Shown here piece by piece: positions 16,989 to 25,239 of a stretch of DNA of 50,165 nt (the stretch's first letter is position 1; every line of letters starts with the position of its first letter). The position numbers were made by a program, and so were the translations under genes. The stretch lies in the NCBI GenBank assembly GCA_046756945.1, contig JBHHXI010000002.1:1-50165 (forward strand), in the 5' to 3' direction. The notes beneath the pieces were generated by a model. That model ran no database searches and had not been told where the DNA came from. It was given only the letters and a program-made list of their open reading frames with translations. The DNA is from JACZQZ01 sp046756945. Lineage in GTDB: Bacteria > Pseudomonadota > Alphaproteobacteria > Rhodospirillales > 2-02-FULL-58-16.

Positions 16989-17909
16989 CTAGAACTTCAG
17001 GCGCACACCGAGCCCACCGAACGTACCCGTTGTACCCGTTGTCACGTCATCGTCCGCGGAGGTCGTGGAGTCGTCGAAGTCACCCAGGCTGAAGGCCACG
17101 AACAGTTCGGTGGTGTAGTCTTTGAATTTCTGTACCACGCTGAAACTCCAGGTCTTGGAAACGTCGTCGTTGGCGGCCAGGTCTTTCGTCCTCTGGTAAT
17201 CGACGAAAAAGTTGGTCGTTCCGGCATCGAAAATTTCCGCCTTGTAGCCCAGTTTGGCGTACCAAATCGCCGGATTGTTGCGGCCGATGTTCGATGTCCC
17301 CTTTAAATCCCGCGTACCCGCCGTAATCATCGCACTGAGGCCGCTGGGTTGAAGAATCGACGCCGAAACGTCGACCTCGGTGGCCGGCGACCCGCTTGGG
17401 GTGAAGCTGTTCAAATAGACGACGCGGGCTATCACCTTGGTTCCGGCAAGGCTGGCCGCATAGCGGGCCCCAAGGTCGAGGCCCTCGCCCTGGTTTTGGC
17501 CGGCCGAAAGCATGAGGCCGGGGAACGCGGGTGAATCGAACCACACCCGCTGCGTACGGTCGTCGAACCCGGTAAAGAGGACAGCCGGTCGAGGACCGGA
17601 GGGGGCGCCCGCTTGCGAATCTTGTGGCGATGTCCCGCCGAAACCGGCGCCCGCGGGACTCGAGGGATACGTGAGTATCGGCCCCGCGAGGTCGACCTCG
17701 ATGGGCCCGTTGCCCGTGTCTTCGCCTTTGCCCGCTGCGCCGTCGTCCAAGGAGCCGACCATTCGCCGGAGCTGGCCGGTAATGGCGATCCTCCCCCTGT
17801 CTTTGCTGGAGATGACGCTCTCGCCAGCCGAGGCGGGCGAAGCAAAAGGCGCGGTGAGGGCGAAAACCACACTCGCCGCAACGCATGTTCGCAGGGATTT
17901 TATGGACAC
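16989..17909 (-). CDS. Outer-membrane porin-like beta-barrel protein
   Basis: 306 residues from a GTG start that opens a normal signal peptide (SIKSLRTCVAASVVFALTAP, cleavage after SPASA). The mature N terminus (RGRIAITGQLRRMVGSLDDG) resembles the first strands of alphaproteobacterial porins. The chain alternates polar and apolar residues and ends GGLGVRLKF with a terminal Phe, the usual signal for barrel assembly. A longer in-frame GTG at 17969 would bury the signal peptide. Base composition looks less GC-rich than the neighbours, and the gene is bracketed by 12-bp inverted repeats and by tauE sequence, which suggests transfer. It may be the outer-membrane route for the substrate handled by the nearby catabolic genes. 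Confidence 0.7.
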   Translation of the reverse strand: MSIKSLRTCVAASVVFALTAPFASPASAGESVISSKDRGRIAITGQLRRMVGSLDDGAAGKGEDTGNGPIEVDLAGPILTYPSSPAGAGFGGTSPQDSQAGAPSGPRPAVLFTGFDDRTQRVWFDSPAFPGLMLSAGQNQGEGLDLGARYAASLAGTKVIARVVYLNSFTPSGSPATEVDVSASILQPSGLSAMITAGTRDLKGTSNIGRNNPAIWYAKLGYKAEIFDAGTTNFFVDYQRTKDLAANDDVSKTWSFSVVQKFKDYTTELFVAFSLGDFDDSTTSADDDVTTGTTGTFGGLGVRLKF

Positions 17910-17976
17910 TTCGTGTCTCAACTTTTCCCCGGACGTTGCAGGCCTCTCTTGTCCCAAAAAGGGCGCCACATTGCAA

Positions 17977-17988
17977 CAATAAACGCCC
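17977..17988. repeat. Inverted repeat, right copy, bracketing the porin gene
   Basis: CAATAAACGCCC, exact reverse complement of 16908-16919. It touches the tauE stop region: its last bases are the first bases of the 147-bp duplicated block. Confidence 0.6.
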
Positions 17989-18132
17989 TCAGAACACGGC
18001 GCGGCGGATCAGGTTGAGCCCGATGACAAACAGCGTGACCAGCAGCGCCTTGCGGAAGGTCTCCTGGTTGATACGGTCGCGGATCTTCTGGCCCACCCAC
18101 ATGCCGGCAACGCCGGGGACGCAGGCAAGCAG
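17986..18132. repeat. Parent copy of the 147-bp tauE 3' duplication
   Basis: Direct repeat of 16644-16790, same orientation, offset 1342 bp, about 95% identical. Here it is the true end of the intact exporter gene. Confidence 0.88.
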
Positions 18133-18738
18133 GGATAGGGGCGCGACCTCGGCCGTCAGGATGCCGTTGTCCACATAGGCGAGGACCAGCGGGATGGAAC
18201 CGGCGAACCAGACCAGCCCGATGGTGCGCACGAACATGTCCTTGGACAGGCGCAGCATGATGAAATACATCGTCATCGGCGGCCCCCATATGGTGGAGAC
18301 GCCGCCGAGCAGACCGCCCAGGGCGCCGGCCAGCGGTCCCGCCCATATTTCCGCCGGCGGCGGCACCCGCATCACGGGCCTGACGTAGTTGGTCGCCGTG
18401 AACAGCACCACGACGGCGCCGAGCAGGCCGAAGAGCGTGTCCGCGTCGAGGTTGACGACGATCCGCGCGCCGACCCAGATGAACCCCAGAAAACAGGCGA
18501 TCATCGGCCAGAAACGCCGCAACGGCGCCATCAGGTTGCCCGACTGCACCGCCAGCCACAGATTGGTCAGCACGATGGGCACCGTGACCAGCCCGAGCAC
18601 CAGCGGCGCCGGCAGGAAGCTGGACAGCACGGATATCGCGACGATGGGCAGGCCGATGCCCGTCACCCCCTTGACCACGCCGCCAAACGCGAAACCGACC
18701 AGGGCGACGGTCACGGTCATCGTGTCGAAAACGGGCAT
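17989..18738 (-). CDS. TauE/SafE family sulfite/organosulfonate exporter
   Basis: 249 residues with about eight TM segments. The two family repeats are visible: FGGVVKGVTGIGLPIVAISV near the N terminus and GALGGLLGGVSTIWGPPMTM in the second half. COG0730 proteins export sulfite, sulfoacetate or related anions in sulfonate degradation, though many members have other unknown substrates. It lies downstream of phnA and opposite in orientation, and upstream of the porin on the same strand with a 79 bp gap. Its presence favours a sulfonate link for the neighbouring acylating dehydrogenase, without proving it. Confidence 0.85.
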   Translation of the reverse strand: MPVFDTMTVTVALVGFAFGGVVKGVTGIGLPIVAISVLSSFLPAPLVLGLVTVPIVLTNLWLAVQSGNLMAPLRRFWPMIACFLGFIWVGARIVVNLDADTLFGLLGAVVVLFTATNYVRPVMRVPPPAEIWAGPLAGALGGLLGGVSTIWGPPMTMYFIMLRLSKDMFVRTIGLVWFAGSIPLVLAYVDNGILTAEVAPLSLLACVPGVAGMWVGQKIRDRINQETFRKALLVTLFVIGLNLIRRAVF

Positions 18739-18852
18739 GGCCGTACTAATACCCTCTATCGAAATCGGATGGTACGGGTGATCCGGTATTGCCTCCCGGC
18801 GTTGAACGGTCCCTTCCGATCACTCCCCCGCACCGTGCCGGACGCCGCCGGT

Positions 18853-18881
18853 TTGATTTTCCGCGCGGATGGCCGGATAGT
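18853..18881 (+). promoter_or_regulatory. Possible promoter for the aconitase X genes
   Basis: TTGATT (18853-18858), 17 bp, then GATAGT (18876-18881). This is a modest match. It lies 36 bp before the GTG start, which has GGGGAGA at about 18904-18910. Confidence 0.3.
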
Positions 18882-18916
18882 TGGCCCCCATTCGACCGCC
18901 ACCGGGGAGACCGCAC

Positions 18917-20164
18917 GTGCGCCTGAACGATCTGGAAAAGGCCATGCTGGCCGGCGAGATGGGGGAGCCCCGCCGCCTGGCGATCGAGCAGCAGATGGCG
19001 GTGGGCCGGTACTTCGACGCGGACGATTTCGTCGAGGTCGGCCAGGTCCACCTGATGGCCGACACCGAATCCCTGGGGCCCGCCGGCGTCGCCTTCCTGG
19101 AACGGATGGCGGCGTACCCGGAAGCGGAGCGGCGTGTCCGCGTACCCACGGTGACCGACCCCCGCGGGATCGACCTGGCGGCGTATAAGCGCCTCAAACA
19201 GGAGGAACGGTGGGCCGAGCTGGAGCGCCGGGCCATCGACGCCCTCGCCGCCATGGGCATCCTGATGACCAACACGTGCATCAACTACCAGACCATCCTG
19301 CCGCCGTCGTTCGGCGAGCATATCGCCTTCGGCGACACCGGGTCTTCGATCTACGCCAACAGCGTGTGCGGCGCGCGTACCAACTTCGAGGGCGGGCCGG
19401 CGGCGCTGTTCGCGGCGCTTACCGGCCGGGTGCCGCGCTATGGCTGCCACCTGGACGGCGGCCGGCGGGGCACCCTCGGCGTCGTCGTCGATCTCCGGCC
19501 GGACGACTTGAGCGACTGGGGGGCGCTGGGCGCCGTCGTCGGGCGGCTGTGCCGGTCCTATTGGCGGATCCCGGTGATCGAGGGAATCGCCGAGGTCCCC
19601 GCGTCGGACGCGTTCAAGCATTTCGGCGCCGCCCTGGCCAGTTACGGCTCGGTGCCGCTGTTCCACATGGCGGGCATCACGCCGGAGGCGGCGGACGCGG
19701 GTTCGCTGTTCGACGGGCCGCCGCCCGAGCCCCGCACCGTCGCCCGGTCCGACCTGGACGCGTTCTACGCCTCCTTCGGCGTCCATGAGGACAAGGTGGA
19801 CGTGGTGGTCTTCGCCGCCCCCCAGCTTTCGCTTGTCGAAATGAACGCCCTCGCCGACTTGATCAAGGGCCGGCGGGTCCATCCCGGGACCGACCTGATC
19901 GTCGCCACGTCGCCGGAGATCAAGCACGCCTGCGACCGCCTGGGCATCACCGAAACCCTGGAGACGGCGGGCGCGTGCGTGCTCGAGGGCGTGTGCTTCT
20001 ATCAGATGTATGCCCGCGAGACCGGCCGGGCCAACGGCTGGAGGCGCCTGATGAGCAACTCGGCGAAGCTGGTCAACATCATTTCGGGCTATGGGTACAC
20101 ACCGGTGCTGGCGACCATGGAGCGGTGCGTCGACGCCGCCGTGGCCGGGAGGATGGCACCGTGA
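18917..20164 (+). CDS. Aconitase X catalytic (large) subunit
   Basis: 415 residues, DUF521/AcnX family. It shows the family blocks MTNTCINYQT, AFGDTGSSIYANSVCGARTNFEGGP and ALTGRVPRYGCH, with several Cys residues that could hold an Fe-S cluster. Characterised bacterial relatives dehydrate cis-3-hydroxy-L-proline; archaeal ones act on mevalonate 5-phosphate. The GTG is preceded by GGGGAGA and gives the normal RLNDLEKAMLAGEMG start; the upstream ATG at 18881 overlaps the promoter. The GTGA overlap with the small subunit couples them. No proline racemase or imino-acid reductase gene is beside it, so the substrate is open. Confidence 0.88.
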   Translation: MRLNDLEKAMLAGEMGEPRRLAIEQQMAVGRYFDADDFVEVGQVHLMADTESLGPAGVAFLERMAAYPEAERRVRVPTVTDPRGIDLAAYKRLKQEERWAELERRAIDALAAMGILMTNTCINYQTILPPSFGEHIAFGDTGSSIYANSVCGARTNFEGGPAALFAALTGRVPRYGCHLDGGRRGTLGVVVDLRPDDLSDWGALGAVVGRLCRSYWRIPVIEGIAEVPASDAFKHFGAALASYGSVPLFHMAGITPEAADAGSLFDGPPPEPRTVARSDLDAFYASFGVHEDKVDVVVFAAPQLSLVEMNALADLIKGRRVHPGTDLIVATSPEIKHACDRLGITETLETAGACVLEGVCFYQMYARETGRANGWRRLMSNSAKLVNIISGYGYTPVLATMERCVDAAVAGRMAP

Positions 20165-20571
20165 GCGAGCACCGCTATCAGGGCCACCCCGGCGTCGGCC
20201 CCAAGGTGACGGGCACCGCCCTGGTGGCGGCGGACGACTTCAGCGCCAGGTACGACCTGGACCGCGTCAACGGCGTATTCTGCCGGCCCGGCCATAAGCT
20301 CTGTGGGCAGAGCTACGTGGGCTGTATCCTGGTCCTCAACACGGCGAAAGGCGGGGTCGCCACGGCGTGGATGCTGCACGAAATGAAGTCCCGCCGCATG
20401 GCGCCGCTGGCCTTGCTGCTGAACGCCGCCAATCCGATCATGGCCCAGGGGGCGGCGTTCGCCGGGCTGCCGCTCATGGACCGCTTCGACGTGGACATCA
20501 CCCGGGTGATCAAGTCCGGCGACGAGGTTACCGTGGACCCGGCCGGGGGCCTGGTGGTGGTTCGCCGCTGA
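20161..20571 (+). CDS. Aconitase X swivel-domain (small) subunit, DUF126
   Basis: 136 residues. KVTGTALVAADDFSARYDLD, GQSYVGCILVLNTAKGGVAT and LNAANPIMAQGAAFAGLPLMD are typical of the AcnX small domain, which closes over the active site of the large subunit. The GTG start overlaps the previous stop. The last 44 bp overlap the 3' end of the convergent glycosyltransferase gene. Confidence 0.87.
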   Translation: MSEHRYQGHPGVGPKVTGTALVAADDFSARYDLDRVNGVFCRPGHKLCGQSYVGCILVLNTAKGGVATAWMLHEMKSRRMAPLALLLNAANPIMAQGAAFAGLPLMDRFDVDITRVIKSGDEVTVDPAGGLVVVRR

Positions 20572-22744
20572 CGGCCGCGGCGGCGCGGCCGAGCCCCGAT
20601 CGTTGCGGGGCCGCGGCCTGCTTCAGGACCTCCACGGTGCGCGCCGCGGTTTGATGCCAGGAGAAATCCCGGGAGCGGACCAGCGCTTTTTCGCCGAGGC
20701 CGCGGCACAGGTCCGCATCGTTCAGCAGGCCGTCCAGCACGCCGGCCATGTCCTTGATATCCGCGGGATCGAAATAGGCGGCGGCGTCGCCCAGGACCTC
20801 CGGCATGGCCGCGGTGTTCGAGCTGGCGATGGGCGCCCCGCAGGCCATGGCCTCGACCAGGGGATTGCCGAAGGTCTCGACGCTGGAGGGAAAAACGAAG
20901 ACGGCGCAGCGGCGGTACAACTCGACAAGGTCCTCCGGCGGGACGTACCCCAGGAACTCCACGCATTCCTCCAGCCCGTCGCGCCTGACGCGGCGCTTGA
21001 GGGACGCGAAGTAGTGGGCGTCGATGGGCCGGCCGGCGATCTTGAGGGTGATGTCCGGGTGGCTGGCGCGCAGCCCGGCCACCGCGTAGAGCAGGTTCTT
21101 CAGGTTCTTCTGCACGTAGATGTCCGACACCGAGAGCAGGAATTTCTCCCGCCGGGAGCCCCCCTCCGGCGGCGCGAAGATGGGGCTGACGCCATGGGGA
21201 ATGACGATGATGCGCCCCCCCACGAGGCGCAGCAGGCCGCCGGCCGAGCGCCGCGCGTAGTCCGAAACGGCGATGGCCCGCCGGCAGGCCATCAGGGAGA
21301 GCGCCGTGCCCAGGTACACCGCGGCCCAGTAGGCAAGCTTGACCGGGCGCCGTTCGACGAAGGCGACGCTGAGCGCGTTGCGCAGCAGAATGACGGAATT
21401 GGGCGCCGCCAGCGGCGCGTAGTTGGCCGGCGAGAAGGTGACGTGGGCGCCGATCCGGCGGGCCAGCCGGGGCACCTCGACCTGCTCGCGAAACTGGAGC
21501 CGCCAGAAACCCGATTTGAACGACAGGACATGGACGGACACGCCGCCCAGGTCGTCGGGCAGCAGGGTCCGCTGGTCCTCGTGCACGCACAGGTGCACCC
21601 TGATCTCCGGATCGCCGGCCAGCAGCGGCAGCACGTTGCGCAAATAGGTCACGCCGCCGCCCGTCTTGGCATGCAGCCCGTTGACCAGGACCCTGACCGG
21701 CCGCGGCGGGACCGGTTCGGCGACGGGCGCCCGCGCGATCCGTTCCGGCAGGATCCGTGCGGGATCGAAGAAGGCGCCGCCCCTCCGGTAAAGGACGATG
21801 CGCCCGGGCTCGACGCCGGCGGCGATGAGTTCGGCGCGCGCGCCATCGGAGACGGCGACGATCCGGTGCGCGTGACGCAGGCACACGGCCCGTTCCCTCG
21901 CGCCCAGGCGTCTGAATGACGGTCTCGGGTCCCCGGCACAGGAGCCGGCGGATTCCCTGTATTCGACGATCAGCGGCAGCCGCCTGAGGCGGGACAGGAC
22001 GACGCCGGCGACGGTCCCCGGAGCCAGGCGCTGGTAGATGAAGGCGTACCGGGCCGGCCGCAGCCGGCGGACGGCGGCGATCAGTTTCGCGTTATGCCGG
22101 TAGGAATTCAGCGCCCAGGAAAACACGTAGCCGTACAGGGGCTCCATCAGACGGATGCCCAGCCCCTTGCCGCGCGGCAGCCCCTCGGGAATCTTCGCCG
22201 TGGCGAAGTCCACGGCGCGGCCCCGTTGCATGAGCGCGCCTACCACGTCGCGCGTGTGCGCCGCCTGCGCCGCCGCCTGCGCGCCGGGCCAGGGGTCGGT
22301 CTCCAGGTAAAGGACGCACCCGGAATCGGTGTCATGCACCGCGATCCGCGGCGCCCGGAGAAGGACGCCGAGGCGGAGCCACTCGCCGACGAGCGCCACG
22401 CAGCCGCCAAGGACGCCAGCGCCAATTCGCAGGACATCGTACATGCAATCCACCGGCCCGAATTCCCAGACCAGGAAATCGGGGTTGACGACGAAACGTT
22501 TCCCGCCCCCGGCAAGAACGCAAAGACACTGCAACAACAGCAAATGGCCCCGGGCCGTCTCGTCGACGACGGGCACGTAGAGCGTGTCCGCCGCCAGCCC
22601 GCGGACATGCCTGATGGCGGCGACGGCCCCGCCGGCGTCGGCGACGACGACCTGTTCGAACGCGCACCCGAGGCGCTTGCGCAACCTGTCGGCATAGCGC
22701 GTGCTCAACGGGTCGTAGGTGACGACGCAATTCCGTCCGTCCAT
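20528..22744 (-). CDS. Chimeric glycosyltransferase: partial GT4-like half plus full GT4 enzyme
   Basis: 738 residues. Residues about 1-145 are not recognised. Residues about 160-335 look like the N-terminal Rossmann half of a GT4 enzyme (VEYRESAGSCAG, then HRIVAVSDGARAELIAAGV). A complete GT4 enzyme follows from about 350 to 725: VNGLHAKTGGGVTYLRNVLP, SDIYVQKNLKNLLYAVAGL, and the donor-site block FPSSVETFGNPLVEAMACG. Such a one-and-a-half layout suggests a fusion. It is last of a five-gene minus-strand operon starting at 27523. The C-terminal tail (Pro/Gly/Arg-rich) overlaps the aconitase X small gene. No clear RBS precedes the ATG. Confidence 0.78.
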   Translation of the reverse strand: MDGRNCVVTYDPLSTRYADRLRKRLGCAFEQVVVADAGGAVAAIRHVRGLAADTLYVPVVDETARGHLLLLQCLCVLAGGGKRFVVNPDFLVWEFGPVDCMYDVLRIGAGVLGGCVALVGEWLRLGVLLRAPRIAVHDTDSGCVLYLETDPWPGAQAAAQAAHTRDVVGALMQRGRAVDFATAKIPEGLPRGKGLGIRLMEPLYGYVFSWALNSYRHNAKLIAAVRRLRPARYAFIYQRLAPGTVAGVVLSRLRRLPLIVEYRESAGSCAGDPRPSFRRLGARERAVCLRHAHRIVAVSDGARAELIAAGVEPGRIVLYRRGGAFFDPARILPERIARAPVAEPVPPRPVRVLVNGLHAKTGGGVTYLRNVLPLLAGDPEIRVHLCVHEDQRTLLPDDLGGVSVHVLSFKSGFWRLQFREQVEVPRLARRIGAHVTFSPANYAPLAAPNSVILLRNALSVAFVERRPVKLAYWAAVYLGTALSLMACRRAIAVSDYARRSAGGLLRLVGGRIIVIPHGVSPIFAPPEGGSRREKFLLSVSDIYVQKNLKNLLYAVAGLRASHPDITLKIAGRPIDAHYFASLKRRVRRDGLEECVEFLGYVPPEDLVELYRRCAVFVFPSSVETFGNPLVEAMACGAPIASSNTAAMPEVLGDAAAYFDPADIKDMAGVLDGLLNDADLCRGLGEKALVRSRDFSWHQTAARTVEVLKQAAAPQRSGLGRAAAAVSGEPPPGPRPGPR

Positions 22745-22842
22745 GGAACCGGTTATTTCGGATTTCCCCCCGGCGGTCTACCGGCAAAGGGGAAACCATC
22801 TGCCGGACCCCGTCAACAGGCCATTCGGGCGGACAGTTTCCG

Positions 22843-24054
22843 TCAGGCGCTTTCCACGCCTTCGCCCCAGCATTGGCGCCATTCGGTGTCCAGGGTCCGG
22901 GCGAACACGCCGTTTGCGTATTCCGCCCCGGCCATGGCGCGGGCGTTGGCGGCAAGGGTGTCCCGCAACGGGCGGTCGGTGACCACCTGGGTGATCCGTG
23001 CCGCGATCCCGGCGGCGTCGAAGCCGGTGAGGAAGCCGGTCACGCCGTCCGTGACATAGCCTTCCGGCCCCCCGCAGCGGGTGGAGATGATGGGCACGCC
23101 GGAGGCCGCCGCCTGCACGCCGGCGATGTTCAGCCCCTCCTGGCGCGACGGAATGACGAACACATCCAGGCCCTGGTAAAACGCCGGCAGGTCGGCCTCG
23201 TCCACGTGGCCGGGGAACGCCACCTGGTCGGCGAGGCCGATGCGTGCGGCGTAGGCGAGCAGCTCCGGCGGTCTCTCTCCGGCCAAGACGGCGGTGATGT
23301 CGTGCCCCTGGCGGCGGGCCAGCGCCACCGCGTCCAGGAGAAGGGTCGCGTTCTTCCGCGCATCCGACAGACGGCCGTTGAAACCGACGACGCCGGGCGC
23401 GGGCCGTATGTCAGGCGGGCGGAACCGCGCGCCGTCGACGGGGACCGGCAGGCGGACGATGGGCCGCGAGGAGTCCGGTGAAACCGCCCGCAGGCGCTCC
23501 ACCGTATAGGCGCTCACTCCCATGACCCGCCCGCGGCCGGCCAGGATCCTGCGCTCCAGGGCGGCCAGGAACGGGGCCACGCACACCCGGTCGTAGGCGC
23601 GGCGCCCGGGCGCCATCGCCCGGCGCCGGTCGATGCGGTCGCCGAGCATGTCGCTGGCGCACCAGATGAGATGGGGAACGCCCGCCGCCACCAGGGGGGC
23701 CGCCACCAGCGCCGTGCCGCCCACGGCGAGGTGCCGGTCGTGGGCCCCCACGAGGCGGCGCCACAGCCGGGAATCCAGGTAATAGGGGGTCTCGAGCTCG
23801 GGCAGCCAGCAGCCGACGGAGACGAAGGCGGTGCCGTCCCAGTCCCGGTAGCGCCGCGTGCCCGGCCGCCCGCCTCTCAACAGGCGGGGCAGCGAACCGG
23901 TCAATTCCCTCTCGGCGCTCAGGGTGGCGTAATGGGCGACGGTGACGGTGTGCCCCAGGGCGCCAAGGTGGTCCGCCATGGTGCGCGCCAGGGTCGCCGC
24001 CCCGCCGAAGATGGCCGGCGGCGCGGTGATGATGAGTGTCTTCCGGCCCGCCAT
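22843..24054 (-). CDS. GT4-family glycosyltransferase
   Basis: 403 residues. N-terminal acceptor domain with PPAIFGGAATLARTMADHLG, linker GVVGFNGRLSDARKNATLLL, and donor domain with IPSRQEGLNIAGVQAAASG carrying the EX7E-type region. It probably transfers a sugar from a nucleotide donor to a lipid-linked glycan on the cytoplasmic side. It starts 6 bp after the stop of the preceding glycosyltransferase gene. Sugar specificity is not predictable. Confidence 0.85.
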   Translation of the reverse strand: MAGRKTLIITAPPAIFGGAATLARTMADHLGALGHTVTVAHYATLSAERELTGSLPRLLRGGRPGTRRYRDWDGTAFVSVGCWLPELETPYYLDSRLWRRLVGAHDRHLAVGGTALVAAPLVAAGVPHLIWCASDMLGDRIDRRRAMAPGRRAYDRVCVAPFLAALERRILAGRGRVMGVSAYTVERLRAVSPDSSRPIVRLPVPVDGARFRPPDIRPAPGVVGFNGRLSDARKNATLLLDAVALARRQGHDITAVLAGERPPELLAYAARIGLADQVAFPGHVDEADLPAFYQGLDVFVIPSRQEGLNIAGVQAAASGVPIISTRCGGPEGYVTDGVTGFLTGFDAAGIAARITQVVTDRPLRDTLAANARAMAGAEYANGVFARTLDTEWRQCWGEGVESA

Positions 24055-24060
24055 TTCCGT

Positions 24061-25239
24061 TCACGACGCAGACCGCGCCGGCGCGGCGGCGTCGTCCCGC
24101 TCCACGATTTGGCCGTAGGCGGTGATCGCCCGGTCCCGGTAGTGGCGCCACGTGAATGCCTCTTCGACGCGGGCCCGCGCCGCCGCCCCCATCCGGCGCC
24201 GCAGGTCCGCGTCGGCAACCAGCGCCGACAGGGCGTCGCGCAGGGCCGGCGCATCCCCGGGCGGAACCAGGAACCCTTCGCGCTCGGGCCGCACCAGCTC
24301 GATGCCGCCGGTCACGTCCGTCGCCACCACGGGCAGCTCCGCCGCCATCGCTTCCAGGAGCACGAGGCCAAACCCGTCCTCGATGGACGGCAGGCAGAAT
24401 ATGTCCGCCCCGGCGTAGGCCCGGGCCAGCCCTTCGCCGGCCAGGGGGCCGGCCATGGCGACACCTTCGGTGGGCTCGCCGGCCAGCACCGTCTCCATCC
24501 CGTTTTCCACCGGCCCGACGATCTCGAGCGCCGCGTGCCTGCCGAGGGTCGCGAATGCCCGGAGCAGCCAGGGGATGCCCTTGCGCAATCCCACCCGGCC
24601 GACGAACAGGATGCGCGGCGCGCGCCGGCCATCGGACGGCGGCCGTGGGGCGGGGAAGCGGGCCGGGTCGATGCCGTAGGGATTGACGTGGACCTTGGCG
24701 CGGGGGACTCCGTGGGCGAGGAACGTATCGGCGGCGTAGCGGGTGGGCACGGCCACGGCGTCGGCGTCTTCGTATTCCTCAAGCTCCCGCTCGATGATCG
24801 CCCGCGGCACCGGTACGGCGGCCAGGCCGAAACGCGCGTATTCGGTTTCCAGGATCTGGGCCTGATGCAGGATGTGGGTCGAGCCGCGTTCGATGACGAC
24901 GCGCATTCCCCGCCCATGGGCGACGGGGATCGCTTCGCGCGTCGCCCCACTCCACCCGGCCAGCAGGTCGGCGTCACCGGGAAGGGTGGCCGCGGCAAAC
25001 CGGCCGAAGGCTTCCGCCACGCCCGGATCGGGCGCTGGCACGAAGGGAACCCGCCCGTGCAGGCGGCGCCAGGCCTCCAGCCACGGCGCGGTCCTCAGGC
25101 GGATGGGGCGGGGCAGGAAGCGCCGCGCCGCGAACACGGGATAGGTCGTCGCCACCTGGGACAGACAGCCGCGTTCGTGCAGGCCGCGCGCCAGATCGAA
25201 GCCGTGGAAGCGGCCGTGGACGGCGACGGCGACCTTCAT
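24061..25239 (-). CDS. GT4-family glycosyltransferase
   Basis: 392 residues. The ATG overlaps the stop of the preceding gene (ATGA); a much longer open frame upstream is only an overlap with that gene. Visible blocks are KVAVAVHGRFHGFDLARGL, ILFVGRVGLRKGIPWLLRAF (linker) and LPSIEDGFGLVLLEAMAAE (donor site), then PPGDAPALRDAL. A repeat with strong hairpins (25248-25312) lies immediately upstream and may affect its translation. Confidence 0.86.
   Translation of the reverse strand: MKVAVAVHGRFHGFDLARGLHERGCLSQVATTYPVFAARRFLPRPIRLRTAPWLEAWRRLHGRVPFVPAPDPGVAEAFGRFAAATLPGDADLLAGWSGATREAIPVAHGRGMRVVIERGSTHILHQAQILETEYARFGLAAVPVPRAIIERELEEYEDADAVAVPTRYAADTFLAHGVPRAKVHVNPYGIDPARFPAPRPPSDGRRAPRILFVGRVGLRKGIPWLLRAFATLGRHAALEIVGPVENGMETVLAGEPTEGVAMAGPLAGEGLARAYAGADIFCLPSIEDGFGLVLLEAMAAELPVVATDVTGGIELVRPEREGFLVPPGDAPALRDALSALVADADLRRRMGAAARARVEEAFTWRHYRDRAITAYGQIVERDDAAAPARSAS

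Noticed and set aside
16644..18738. Interpretation of the porin segment as a standard insertion sequence
   Set aside because: No transposase is present, and the repeats bracket only the porin gene.
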